A stretch of 64,000 bases of DNA, from positions 13,275,501-13,339,500 of the forward strand of contig CP053159.1 in assembly GCA_014607495.2 (NCBI GenBank), in the 5' to 3' direction. The DNA is from Carposina sasakii. Its lineage: Eukaryota; Arthropoda; Insecta; Lepidoptera; Carposinidae. Under the pieces are notes generated by a model, which saw nothing but the letters and a program-made list of their open reading frames with translations, had not been told where the DNA came from and ran no database searches. Position 1 is the stretch's first letter, and the number at the start of each line of letters is the position of its first letter. This document shows positions 47,241 to 59,756 of this stretch, one piece after another. Position numbers and translations under genes: made by a program.

Positions 47241-47599
47241 GCCGCGTCCAGATCGACCGAGCACGCCTCACGCGGCAGCCTCGCGAGCCATTGCCTCGGT
47301 CGGTGTGGACGTGGCTCGGGCTGCATCGGGCGCACGTTGCCTCGGCTGATCGTGCCTCGCGGTCGAGCCATCTGCTGTCGGTAAACGGGCCGTGGTCAAA
47401 GGTGCTTCAGTGTGCGCTGTGCGTTCGATGTGGACGGTCTGATTTGGCTCGCGAGCGCTTGTTGTAGTTTTCATGAACTTGATGCTGGTTGCGAGGCTTG
47501 CCTCTGTGTTCCGGGTTACGAGTATGTGCGAATCTAAGCCTCGCGAGCCACTACATCGAGGCTGCCGCGCGAGGCGTGCTCGGTCTGTCTGGACGCGGC
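47241..47599. mobile_element. GC-rich TIR element
   Basis: GCCGCGTCCAGATCGACCG with GCACGCCTCACGCGGC at the left, matched in inverse by GAGGCGTGCTCGG and CTGTCTGGACGCGGC at the right. The TIR is about 43 bp. The strong GC content gives a 68-codon minus-strand frame rich in Ala, Thr and Arg, which is a by-product and not a gene. Confidence 0.7.
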
Positions 47600-50114
47600 T
47601 ATAGATCTATCGGAATAGGATCAATTTTTATATGAGCATGCTGTTCTGCCGATTTGATTGTTAAAATTCCAACGGCCTCATTAAGCGAATGAAAAATAAG
47701 GAACTCGAGTCGAATTTCCCGTTTTATTTTTAAATTCAAAAATTCTGTTTGTTCGGATTTGTTTTCTGTAAATTTAACAATAGAGCTCTCGGGTCATAAC
47801 TTACAAAAATCCAGGTTTCCTTATTCGATTTCAGAATGCGAGATAAAAATCTTGAACCAAAAAAATATAAGTAGTCAGCCGATATAAACAGTTATAAGGG
47901 GGCATATTAACTTTTTACCACGTGGAAGAAAATAAATATGGTTGTATAATTTATCTTTATTAAATTGATGCAATATTCTATAGAAGCAGTCTTTTTAAGA
48001 CCTACTTGAGTAACTAAAGATTACTGATATAATCAGATATATTAAGTTTTTATTCCTTTGTAACACTTTAATAAACTCGAATGAGAAAACTCATGCTAAA
48101 GGCAACAATAATAACAACACTGATACAAATAAATCTAAGTTCGCAAATGATTACATTCCTCTAAAGCTGAAACTCGCAATGAAAATTGTTGGAATATTTG
48201 CTGTGTAACCGGGGTTTATATTAAAATTTTCATTAGTTTTAAAAACACGGCTTTAACTAGCAGAGCAATAAAGGCTAGGGCTGCGACTTCAATAAATCGC
48301 GGTCGCTTCAGGGAAGAGGTATCTGGTTAAATGGGACCTGTTGTTACATAGAAACGAATATTGATGATGATATTCATATAAGTACCTTGACTAAGTAAAA
48401 ACAAATTTTAAAAGATGTTTAATTTTTATGTTTTATTTTTCTTATGTTTTGTGTAGCATTGATTAAGTGTATAAATGGCAATTTGCTAGTTAGTAGGTAC
48501 TATTTAGGATCTATTTATGTGACTATACACAAAATCGTAAACCGTAGATAAAAGGGTCGATAAAACCTATCATTTTCATTTAAAATAATTGAGATAAATT
48601 AATCTGTAGACTCTATCCAAAGCCTATCTTAGTATTAAAAAGTTCTCACAAAGATACCTATATTTGATTAATGATTTAAACGATAGCTCTACTTTAACAC
48701 GTTAGATGCCATATAGGTCACCGGTGATCTTAGAGTAAGTTTCGGTCCTAAAAATGTTTGCAGAACAATGCTACGGTGTAACACACCGCCACTGGATCAC
48801 CGTACACTATTTTACAGGCATCGCCTAGACAAATTTTGCAGCGAGATAAGAAAGAAGCAGGACAAAACCGGCATTACGGAGGCTGCGGCTCTTAAAGAGG
48901 ATTATGTGGGAACGAACGACAGGGTCTAGTCGCCCCGGCTTAGTTTTTGGCAGAGATAATGGTAATTAAATGAATTTTAGGGATTTGCTCGCTACGGTGT
49001 AATTTGGACGAGTTGAGGACGCTTGTAAACAAAGGTCAGGTTCGGTCAGTGTTTTGATTTTGTTTTGGTTTTTGTAAGTGTCTGGTATGAAATTTAGGAG
49101 TAGATGATTTATAGTCACTGATTTTAATCTAACCCTGGGTATTTAATGTTAAACACTTTTGGAATCTCTTCCATGATTCAACAGTTTTTGATATAACTAT
49201 ACATTTTTTGGGATATAAATTATAAGTAGGTATTATAATATCTCAAAAAAAGTGTATAAGTATATATGTTTGGAACGTACTAAATGGAGATCTGTAGTTT
49301 CCACCTACCCCTATAGGACATAGGCGTATATAGGTATTATTGAAAATCTCAATTGTTTTTAACCGACTTCAAAAAAAGGAGGAGGTTCTCAATTCGTCTG
49401 TATGTATAATATTTTATCTCATGTTAATCACGGAAGAGATAAAAATGTCAACTGGTACAGTACAGGCAAAGTCTGCCAGGTGATTTGTACATACTGCGCT
49501 TCGTAGGCTACACTGACTATTGCATCTCTTTATATAGTTTATAGGCTTATACTAATATAAATTATATCCTTGAATGCACCATGGGAAACAGCGCACGTGA
49601 TTCCTTCCACTCCAACAACTGCGAGATCTAGAGGAATCCAGACTTGAGAACTATTTCATATCTCATCGGATATTGTATAAATATTATAGGCATCTTTATA
49701 AGTTTTACCCATTCGTGGAATTTTACAGCAATATATTTTTTGGAGTAATCTGTGTGAATCAATTGGTTAATATGAATTTAGTGATATCTTTGATATACCT
49801 ATAGTATAAATAAAATATTTAAAAGGATACTTTTTATCAATAGAACAGCTTCGCTCTGCTCGTGAGTCATTAGACAAAGTTGCAGGTGTCGTCTAGTTAA
49901 TAATAAGTAAGTCCATTTCAAAAGCCCGGCCTGTGTCATTAAATATTCTACCCAACTTACTAAGCACACAGCCAAACACGTGTAAACATATCGCCAAATA
50001 CGATAAAGTGTGTCCCTACCCTAACGAAGGACAGACTGGAGGAGTTTTGTTCCGAAACCGCCATATTGCTTTTTGTCATTCATTATACAGTCGATGCCAT
50101 ATTCAAATTAGGTA
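47600..50114. other. No gene seen
   Basis: Contains TTTTAACCGACTTCAAAAAA with GGAGGAGGTTCTCAATTCG near 49358-49405, a familiar end fragment of insect DNA transposons. The rest is unassigned. Confidence 0.45.
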
Positions 50115-50311
50115 CTAGTGGACGCTCGCGGCTTTGTAAAATGCAAAAAAGCAAAATGTCGAAATTATCCGTGATAAAAAATAGCCTATATGTTAAGTGG
50201 GACATGCCACAATATATTCCTGAAAGCTGCATCTAAATCAATCCAGCTGTTTCTGAGATTAGCGTGCACAAACATCGATCCGTTACAATTTCATTATATA
50301 AAAAATATAGA
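50115..50311 (-). mobile_element. Helitron, degenerate
   Basis: CTAGTGGACGCTCGCGG at the left, with the internal CCTATATGTTAAGTGGGAC block and the TCTATA 5' end seen in reverse near 50311. The hairpin is decayed, and the 5' boundary is uncertain because several AGA motifs follow. Confidence 0.6.
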
Positions 50312-50542
50312 ATAGAATAGATATAGATAGATATTTCTTCCGGGACTTAAAACAACAATAATGTACTTATGCCAGCCCCATCGTGCATGAAACTAGATGA
50401 CTTATCGCTCACCTATGCCATATTTTTAATATAAGTACATAACACATGTTCCTAGTTAATCATAGGTAAAATTATTTTATTTAAGTTATTTATACAATTC
50501 TTTAAGGTAAAACTTAAAATACTGCGCAGATGCGTTATTCTA

Positions 50543-50807
50543 GCCGCGTGGTGCCGGCAAAGTAAAGTTTGTACCACCCCATGTCTGCCCGTGGGTATCG
50601 TACGAGGCGATTAAGGGTTTCCGGGAGGTGGGCAGCAGCGCTTCCCGTGCTGACAACATAGTCCGAAAATCACACTGCGGTCACCAACCTGCTTGCCCAG
50701 CGTGGTGACTATGGGCAAAACCCCCCTATGGCAGTAGCCTTGTGGCGTGCCCTGGGGGAGGCCTAGGTCCAGCAGTGTACTGCAAAAGGCTGAAGAAGAA
50801 GAAGAAG
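50543..50807 (+). mobile_element. RTE-tailed SINE, full length, between 55-bp direct repeats
   Basis: It starts GCCGCGTGGTGCCGGC and ends in (GAA)n. The last coding-like part reads [14 protein letters not shown] and so on, the C-terminus of RTE-type retrotransposon proteins, here only as shared 3' sequence used for mobilisation. Flanks 50488-50542 and 50808-50862 match at 53 of 55 positions, an exceptionally long target duplication. Confidence 0.75.
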
Positions 50808-50998
50808 ATTTATACAGTTCTTTAAGGTAAAACGTAAAATACTGCGCAGATGCGTTATTCTATAATGTGAGTTATGCTGAAAATATCAAGCAACATGATA
50901 CGGGATAAATCGTGAGGAAACCTAGTCAATGTTTATCAAAGAAAATCGTGTCGCTGCCTTTGCGACTATGTTTGCAATGTTAATAAGTCCTCGTTATT

Positions 50999-51189
50999 GG
51001 GCGGTTTTCCACTAGACACGACCACGACTTTTCGTCATCTAATATGGGGGGCCGTGTCTTGGTCACGAAAATGAGCACAAAAATGAGCCATGAGCCATAC
51101 AATTTCATACATTTTTGCTTCCAAAAAAGCCGTGGGCGTGTCGTGGCCGTGATCGTGTCGTAATCGTGCCGTGTAGGGGAAAAACGCTC
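50999..51189. mobile_element. Small TIR element
   Basis: GGGCGGTTTTCCACTAGACA at the left and GTGTAGGGGAAAAACGCTC at the right are imperfect inverses that continue with ACGACCACGAC-like motifs. 191 bp. Confidence 0.5.
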
Positions 51190-51287
51190 ATCTTGAGGTT
51201 GCGAAAGAGGAAAACTATGGTGGCAAATATACACAGTAGTTTGCAACCTTAGCAATCAGTAAAACATATTATATGTAATTAATTATA

Positions 51288-51654
51288 CAGGATGATTTTT
51301 GGTCGTCAACGTTCCCGAAAACTACGGAATCTCCTCATCATCACGATCATTTTTCTCCATGGAAGCATATCTGGGAAGTGTCTGGTTTTCAAAATATAAG
51401 GTCCAAAGTTGAGTAAATAGACTGCGTTTTTCTGTATAAATGTACATAGACGCGCGTAGCAGGATTTTTCACGAAAAATAATTAATATATATCTATAAAA
51501 AAAACTAACATAAACACTAGACACTATAAATTTCGCACGATCAAGGCATTATTATTTTTAAAAATTCCCAGCATTTTTTTTTGGCATAAACTTACTTTAT
51601 TTGATGTATAGAGTACGTACCCTTCGTTAATGGTGGCCACAAAAAAACACCCTG
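51288..51654 (+). mobile_element. Mariner-like MITE with TA target
   Basis: CAGGATGATTTTTGGTCG to ACACCCTG between TA dinucleotides, 367 bp. About 90% similar by eye to the copy at 25298, with indels in poly-A/T tracts. A 20-base direct repeat lies outside both ends (51258-51277 and 51672-51691). Confidence 0.7.
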
Positions 51655-51871
51655 TATGTAAACATATTATTAGTAAAACATATTATATGTAGTAGCAGCT
51701 CCTCTTCGTTAGTCCTTTATGGTTCTACCCAAAGCGTGTATCGATTTTACGCCCATCTAGTTACTAACTATGTTGAGTGTGATCGATTCTGACCCGATGC
51801 AAATATTTACATGTTTCAAAACTTGTTAGGATGAACTTCGCAAGTGAATATTATTTTGTAAAAAAAAAAAA

Positions 51872-52657
51872 GCGGGTGGGGCTGTGTCGGGGCACACGGC
51901 CGTTGGTTTTAACGTGAAACGTCTATGTTAGCGAATCGCTTTTAAAGTAAAAGATTGAAATGAAAACAAGATGGACGCTGTTTTAAGTATTTTAATAAAA
52001 AAAGAACAGGTACGTAATAGAAACATAAAATACATAGCAAATGTTTATATATTTATTGTCACTTTCTGGTTATTTTAAATAGCAGCCGCCCACGACTTCG
52101 TCCGCGTGAGGGGGCGTTGTACCCGTGCGAAGCCGGGCAGGTTGTTGTATAGACTGTAGCCTTCCTTGGTAAATGGGCTATCTAACACTGAAAGAATTTT
52201 TCAAATCAGACCAGTAGTTCCTGAGATTAGCGCGTTCAAACAAACAAACAAACAAACTCTTCAGCTTTATAATATTTAGTATAGATATAAATACTGTCCA
52301 AATTACACTTATTTTTGTATAAATCAATCGGTTCAAATAAACTTGACAAACACACGAAAGAATCACCACGCTATAAAGTCGGAGTCACGAGTTACACTGA
52401 ATAGAAACAAGCGTGAGCGCCGGTTTCGCACAGTTATCGCAGTATCCCTCCCCCGCCGCCCCGCTTGACCCCGACACGAACTCAATGTCATAACAGCGAG
52501 CTGACTATATAAGTGAAATATTTACACCACATTTTTGTTTCTAAGACTAATAGTTTTTTAATTATTAAGGTACGATGATATAGACCTTTTCGTTACGGTC
52601 CAGTTTTTAAACCTGGTACCCGTATGTGTCGGCGCGATTTTAAAGACGTTTCACGTC
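51872..52657 (-). mobile_element. Composite Helentron-like element, copy B
   Basis: Inverted, near-identical counterpart of the element at 40453-41247, 786 bp long. Most of the 9-bp difference is an extra AT-rich stretch in copy A near the 5' end of the nested Helitron. It lies between a run of 12 A and a run of 8 A. It has the same subterminal motifs, 3' hairpin and nested Helitron, showing that the composite moved as a unit. Confidence 0.7.
52079..52285 (-). mobile_element. Helitron nested in composite copy B
   Basis: The same nested Helitron as at 40825-41040, seen on the minus strand. It has a TCTATAC 5' end, and the 3' end reads CTAT instead of CTAG. It is about 9 bp shorter at the 5' AT-rich stretch. 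Confidence 0.7.
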
Positions 52658-52659
52658 AA

Positions 52660-54475
52660 AAAAAATTTTGGTACTTTTATAGTACCTGCTGCTTCGTATT
52701 AATAAAAGCGGAGTAGAGACGGACTAACTTTACATTCAGGTTTAAATTGTGGTCAGTCCTATTGTGTAGAAACTCGAATGTGGAATCATTATATGACATG
52801 ACTAGCCGCCACCCACGACTTCGTCTGCATAAACGTTAAAATTCCTGTCATTACCCGTTCCCGTGGGAATTTCAGGAAATCCTTTCTTATCTGTTGCTTG
52901 GGTTATACAAAGAACACAGCCCCCAAGTAGCAAGTCTCTAAGACCAGCGGTTTAGGCTGTGCGTTGATTAGGTTATTACTTAGTCGCCTATTTACTTATC
53001 ATTTTGCTTAGCCCCATTCGTTACACCCTGTATAAGTTAACTTTCATCGCATTTGATAACAAGCCTAGAAATATACACCTGAGTTAGTACCCTAACGATC
53101 ATTGGTGCGCCTCAACGCTCTCGCTTCGTTATAACTTAGCAAAGTGTTGCTGCGAGAAAAATATTATTATTGGCAAGTATCGTAATTGTGTATTTTGTAA
53201 ATGTAAATATCTCGATTTAATTGAAATGGTGGTATTTAATCTTTACTCTTGTACAATAATAAAAAAATACGAAGTATGTAAATCAACTTGTGATCTTGTT
53301 AGCTGCACTTATTTAAATGACACCTTTGTTCATCAGAGTACGTAAGTTTTAAAAATAAAAAATAGAACACCATTGGTCACTTCCATTTAAACTTTATTAA
53401 TTCAAATTAATAACCAGAGCTGCAACACAATTAAACTCGCTCACATGCATCCCACCTACTAACCCAGTTCCGGTGACCTACACTCATATATCAGCCAATA
53501 GGAAGCACGGCATGTCAATTGGTTAACTTTATTAACCAATGGTAAGCCTAGGCGTGGCGTGGCAAAATGCCAGTGCAGTGCATCTTTCTAGCACTTGTTG
53601 AGTTGGCACGAGTAAGCTTGAGGTTGGCTGAAGGCGCGGTTTTTAGGCCGAGCACAAGTTGGGCCTACACGATTGGTTGGCGTGTGTTTAAAATTTTACA
53701 GAATGGGCAGCGAGTTTTCGGCCGGAATTAAAGCTAGAGTATTGCATTGGCTAAGACTGAGTAGGTACGTAAACGATTGTCTTGGTAGGTGTTGGTTTGT
53801 TAAGTAGTTAACCTAATCTGTGTTTGATAAGTATCTGTAATGATATAGATTCTAACGGATATGTTTACATACATAAATTTAAAGGTCAACTAATGTTCCA
53901 TCATAATAGGAATCACGTCCTCTATCATTTTGATACGATACTTCTACCTACATAACTGCCAATTTCAATACAAGATATCAAAAATAATCTTGGATTTTTT
54001 TATTCCTAATTTGAAGTTTTGTATGAAAACAATTGAAGATTAAATCTGAAATATGCAAAAAAATTCTCAAGACCAGTTATAGAAGTTGGCGATTAGTGTG
54101 GACCTATTATTGGCTTTATGTATCGACAAATTTTAACTATAGTTACAAATAGCTGTTGATCGTCTTGAAATTGTAAAATAAATAAATTAGTTATATACCC
54201 AGCGTAAAACAATACCCCTGCACTTCATGATATTTGATATGTGACTCCATCAATCCGTAGTTTGGCGTCGAGTCGGAACTTTTCTAGTTATGGCTCTTTC
54301 TGCGCGGCGCCTGAGCGGAATAACAAATTGCTACTGGGAATAATAGGAATAAATTTACGCATACGAATAATAGAGTCATTAGTTATTGTGGCAATTGTTG
54401 GTATTTTCTTTAAGATAATGCTTAATTTAATTAGGGAACATGTGGCATATTTTTGCCACAGTTGTAAGATCACTT
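52660..54475. other. No gene seen
   Basis: Diverged Helitron piece near 52800-52890 (ACCCACGACTTCGTCTGC, CCCGTGGGAATTTC). No exon recognised. Confidence 0.45.
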
Positions 54476-54479
54476 AGAT

Positions 54480-54670
54480 TTTTTTTTTTACAATTAGCTA
54501 GGCAAACATTTGACCGCCATCGTGCCTGATGTTAAGCAAGATGCGGCCTAGGGTGGTACATATGTGCCTAGAAAGTGCCTATTCACTCTAGCTTTGAAGA
54601 GACCAATGTTGTAGTGCTCGGGAAATACATCGGCAGGATGTGAATTCCATCTTATAAACAGATGAAAAGC
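54480..54670 (+). repeat. LINE 3'-end-like repeat
   Basis: After a T-run: TTTGACCGCCATCGTGCC, GATGTTAAGCAAGATG, GTGCCTATTCACTC and ATACATCGGCAGG. It resembles the 3' UTR of lepidopteran non-LTR elements. Single copy here. Confidence 0.45.
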
Positions 54671-54867
54671 AATACATTTTTAATAGGCTGCTCTTGATTA
54701 ATCTCGAGCTAAAATTGCTGATTCTCTATAGCTGCGGATGTTTTTTTAAATATACATACCTATACATACAGACATGACTGTGTTTCCGAAGTGGCGTAAC
54801 CAAAACTGCAAGATCACAAAAGCAGTCGTACACCCACGTATTGCATAGTGAGGAGGTAAATGATCAG

Positions 54868-55147
54868 GGGGCCAATTCTCGAAAAGTCTCGAGTTGGAAC
54901 GAAGCCGAAACGGAACCGTCGTAGACGCTCAGAACGGAGCAATAATTAATTTATCGTGACGTAACTAAACACATTTCACCACGAGACAGATATTTGTTTT
55001 TATTCTGTCACACTCGCGACCGATGCGTGCTAAAATATACCTTAATACGCAAGCGGGGTAAGTAGGTATATGTAGCTTCGCACGGCGTTTCGTTAACGGT
55101 TCATTAGTAGTTTCGTTTCGGCTCAAAAGTTTTCAAAAATTGCCCCC
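54868..55147. mobile_element. TIR MITE with CAG target duplication, inside another repeat
   Basis: GGGGCCAATTCTCG at the left and CAAAAATTGCCCCC at the right, with CAG repeated at 54865-54867 and 55148-55150. The inverted similarity continues with GCCGAAACG. It interrupts the CGGCTGTG-type repeat, whose halves lie on each side. The 3-bp target suggests PIF/Harbinger. Confidence 0.7.
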
Positions 55148-55873
55148 CAGACATGTTGCTTAGGTACTCATCGCTTGAGAGAAAGCCTGAGTTCCTTAGT
55201 CAACGGAGTCCTACATCACAAAAATTTTATATTTTTATCTTCACTTGGGTAATGACTCTTAATAAATCTTAAACCTGAAAGTATTTTGGTAGGTACAAAT
55301 ACACCAAAACCAATATCAATATCAGTATAATGTTGTTATCGTTCAGTTTCAGGCAATCTAACGGCAGATGAAGACATATAATGTCGCGTTTGGCTCGCTG
55401 CCTAGATGGAACAAGATGCTATATCCACCGCAACATTCTTTTACATAAACGTCGGCTGTGGTGCAAGTTACAAGTAAAATAAAATAATAATCTATATTTG
55501 TATGCAGAAAAAATAGTAGCACCTATACCTTTATATATGCAGAAAAGTGATTGCAAGAAGGAGGGAGATTTCGCCGGACATTCGCTGACTGGAAGGAGAA
55601 ATTCTGGAAAAGGTCAGATCAACAACACCCTAAACCGAAGAGCGTTCATGATGAATATCATTAAAGTCGACGTAACGAAATAGGCGTGCTCAGGAGCATA
55701 ACAAATAAATATCCGTGATCTCTATCTACCCCTCCACAATCTTCGATAATATTCGATATTGGCATGACCGATCTTGAAGAAGTTTTCTCTTCTATGTGTG
55801 GTTTGGTCCAGAGAAGCTGCTGAGGCGCCACAAGTATACTATATTTATTTATTTATATGGCATGTCAATAATA

Positions 55874-56702
55874 CAGGATGTTTTTTTGTGGCCACTATTA
55901 ACGAAGGGTACGTACTCTATACATCAAATAAAGTAAGTTTATGCAAAAAAATTGCTGGGAAAAAAAAATATTTTTTTCGAAAAAAAATTTAATTCTAGGT
56001 GCTTGGATCTGGCTTCTCGTTGCGACTGTAGTGTCTTGTATTCGTGATCATGACCCTAATAGGCAGATCCGAGGGTCAGCGGAGGGTATAGGGCCCGGTG
56101 GCGGGCGATCCCTGTATATACAATAGAAATTTATAATTCCTTCTCACATCATTATTATAATAATAATCTTAGATCGAATTAACATTTGATTTACGAACGT
56201 ATTATTCAATGTTAGATTAGTCTAGTGTTTATGTTACATTTTGGTTATAAGACAATTTTAATATACCGATAGATATTAATTATTTTTCGTAAACTACAGA
56301 AAAAATCCTTAAAATAAATAAATTGATTTGGATTCTACGCGCGTCTATTAAAAATCAATTGAAATGTATTTATATTACAATTCCTTGAAAAATTATTCGT
56401 TTCAGTCTAAAACATTTACTATTCAAAAAGTTATTTCAAATTTGGACCCTTGTAATATTTTATGGCTTTTAAACCAGACACTTCCCATTATTTGATATTC
56501 TTAACAAGTACTCTCATTAGCTTTATAATAATTATTATCCGCCTCCATGGAGAAGTTAAATGATCGTGATGGTGAGGAGATAGCTTAAACAAAGTACTGT
56601 TTAGTATTAATAAGTAGGGTATTGACTACGCACTGTCATCCTAACTGAGGAGGGCTGGTATGTGCGAAGCCAAGCCATTAGCATTGTGAATTTTGCACCC
56701 TG
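55874..56702 (-). mobile_element. Mariner-like MITE, degenerate, interrupted by the GC-rich module
   Basis: ACAGGATGTTTTTTTGTGGCC at the left (after TA) and GCACCCTG before TA at 56703 resemble the ends of the MITEs at 25.3 and 51.3 kb. Internal pieces (TACGCGCGTCTAT, CCAGACACTTCCCA) also match. The module at about 55995-56112 is inserted within it. Confidence 0.5.
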
Positions 56703-58009
56703 TATATAGGTTTTTAGATTTAAAATATTATACCTGTCTTGCATTAAGTGTGGTTGTCATTTGCAATGAGTGAACCTGTAGACAATGATAGTGGGGTCGG
56801 CAGAGCCGACGCCACTACTTTTAAAAACTCTCTTGGACCCCCTGCTCCGTTATCAGAAGTGGGATTACCACCCGCTTCTTCATATTAGAATACAATATAA
56901 AGAATGGTCCAGGTCTGATGCACATCTCTTATAAAAATGACTATTACATTACATCTAATAATCATACTCCATATGCACGCACATACCTACATTAGAACAT
57001 CTGAGGTTGACATACATACATACGAGTATAATCACGCTTTTATCCCTTACGGGGTAGGCAGAGCACCATGTGGAATAAAGTTAATACTACCGCATCCATT
57101 TTTAGTCTAAATGTGTAAATAATCGATAAAAGTCTCAACCGATGATCAGAAATATCTGTCATCGCTACAGCCGAAAAAGTCTCAGTAGTTCGATCATCGG
57201 ACTACATCATCGGACTACTTATACTAGGGGGCCATCTGAGGTTGAATAGCGAAAATATCACGCCGGTCTTCACTTGGACCACGCGAGGATATCGTATGCA
57301 CACCATTTGTCGGTGGAGTTATAACGCTGCAGTTTTTATTATCAGGCTAGAATATCTCCATGTTCCGCGCATTTTTGTCCTTTCCGCCATCTATTTGTAA
57401 CATTTAGCGAATTTGTTACAGCGAAAAGCAAAGGCGAGGTGAAAAGTTTGTGCCTTTGGAAAATAGCTAAGTTTGGAGAATGGGTTTTCCTGATTAGATT
57501 TGAGAAAAATTTGTGGATATTTAATTTGACGTGAATTTTTAACATTACCTGCATCGCACCACGGTACGTTTTGTTTTGTTCAGCAGTAAGTACGATTAGT
57601 TACTCAATGCTATCTATATATATCTAAAATGTTGATCGTATTACGTGGATTATATTATCTACCGCCGTCGCTGATATTATTGTATGAGAATAAAATATAT
57701 TCTAACCTCTATGATTATATTGTGTCGTTATTGTGTACATACACCCTGTAAATATGTCACCATAGCTAGGGTTAACTGGTATAGAAGGCCATGTAGCATT
57801 AAGTTCACCTGTGTACAGTATTTTTAGTACAATAAAGAATTTTCTATCTGTCTATGAAATAATATTATACTCCGGTAGTAATGTACGAGTATTTCGAAGG
57901 TCCATGTAGCCGCATTTCTAGAGATAACTGAACCCATTTTTTAATTATGCTATTATTATTATGCATTATATTAATTATATATTATATTAATTACATTAAT
58001 ATTATGCAT
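56703..58009. other. No gene recognised; short frame at 56766
   Basis: A 40-codon ORF, 56766-56888 (MSEPVDNDSGVGRADATTF..), has protein-like composition just outside a MITE end. A TATG-tailed repeat fragment is at 57012-57072. Nothing else can be assigned. Confidence 0.35.
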
Positions 58010-58135
58010 GCTAGGTGCTCGGGTCTGGTTTCTCGTGGCGATTGTAGTTAGTGCAAGTGCCTGTTTTCGCAGTTACGAGTTATCAGATCCGAGGGTCAGT
58101 GGAGGGTGTAGGGCCCGGTGGTGGGCGCACCCATA
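58010..58135 (+). repeat. GC-rich dispersed module
   Basis: GCTAGGTGCTCGGGTCTGG, AGATCCGAGGGTCAG, GGGCCCGGTGGTGGGCGCAC. Its right part matches the TIR element in the LINE at 16.5 kb, and its left part matches the modules at 30.5 and 56 kb. Confidence 0.6.
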
Positions 58136-59447
58136 GTGAACTATTATCTAACATCAAAAATGCAACCTAAATTAATTGTTTTCAAGTTATAATTAATGGT
58201 TATGTATGTCTCACGCGTACACACACTTATTACAATTACTATTTTAAGCCATTTTCAAGTCTACCTATATTACATAAACCCTTAAAACTACTAGTTTGCG
58301 CGATGAAGCTTTTTGATAAAGGCTCAGGTTGCAGTAACTTAAAGCATCCACTTCATACTTACAAGATTGCATCAAAGTGTACTTTACTGTAAACTGCGAC
58401 TTACCTGAAAAATAAATGAGATACTTTGAATATAAAATAAATACCTAATAATGGTACGGGAAATAATCATTATGTTTGTTATCTAGCAGGGCTATAAAAC
58501 ATAGGCGTTCAAAATTAATTAAAAATATGGAGTTCGCATAATCTAATAATATTATTTCGATAGTAATCGGTTTATTGGAAGGCGTGCATAGGCCGTAGGC
58601 AAGATATAGAGACCTTTTTATAGAGAATTTTAATATGACGACGGATATAATGGCGGAAATCAGAGCCGAGCGCACATATAAATCTTATTAATCTCTTGTT
58701 ATATATACATGATCACACTGCTGTGATTCTAAAATGAGGTAGCCAGAAACTGCAGGATCACAGGAAGAGATCCTTACAGCAACGTTTAGCACAGCAGGAT
58801 CAAATGTTAAAATAAATAATAATTTATGTTAACATATTATTTTCGTTATAAACAAAACATATCTTGACTTGATATCTTTATTTATAAATGTGAGTATTCA
58901 AATTCAAATTCAAATTCAAATTCTTTATTTCGGACAACTAAGATCCATGGGTTAGTAAAGTTACAGTAAAATAAAATGGTTAGTAGATTTAAATTACATT
59001 AAAATTAAAATTACTAATTATATTAAATTAAATTAATTCACTAAATATTATTATTATTATTACACCAAATTCATGACATTAATAAATCATGAACCTGAGA
59101 GGCACCCCCTGCGGACGGCATCCAGATGATCCAGTATTAACAATATACAACCATCTAATTATATCAGCATTGTGGTTAAAGATACATTGTCGATAAACAA
59201 ATGCCAACTCAAGCGTATTAATAGATTCTCACTAATTAGAAACTGTATATTCTGTAACCTCCTATAAATTTTATATGCTATATTTATTTCTATTTAATAG
59301 AAAATTTAGGGGTGTTCTCTCAGGGGTTGAGCTAACAACTTGTCACTGATCTTTTATATCTGGCCCTGGCGTGCTAAACGTGGCAGTGGGATTCCTTTAA
59401 TGATCCTGCAGTTCTGGCTACCCCAGCTGGGAACACAGCCGTATATA

Positions 59448-59708
59448 CAGGGTGTAACAAAAAGGGTATGTTAAGCGAAAAGCTATGTATATAGCCTACT
59501 ATAGAGAATCTATTTCCAAAATTTGAGACTCGAAATCGCATTTTTATTTTTCAAGATTGTATGAAAATTCCTGGCATATTTAAAAATTCTCCATACTATC
59601 GGGAAAAATAAACATGTGATTTCGGGTCTCAAATTTTGTGGACAGGTTCTCTACAGTGGGATATTTACATAGCTTTTCGCTTAACACACCCTTTTTGTTA
59701 CATCCCTG
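59448..59708. mobile_element. Mariner-like MITE with long TIRs and TA target
   Basis: CAGGGTGTAACAAAAAGGG at one end and the complement of CAGGGATGTAACAAAAAGGG at the other. Inverted similarity runs about 78 bp, reaching a CAAAATTT block. 261 bp, flanked by TA. Related degenerate copies are at 6139 and 39960. Confidence 0.8.
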
Positions 59709-59756
59709 TATAATATGTAGGTATTTCTATTATCTCATCCAAAAGAATAATAAAGT

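Noticed and set aside
55498..55683. 61-codon ORF with a Lys/Arg-rich end
   Set aside because: No family recognised and no supporting splice or start context.
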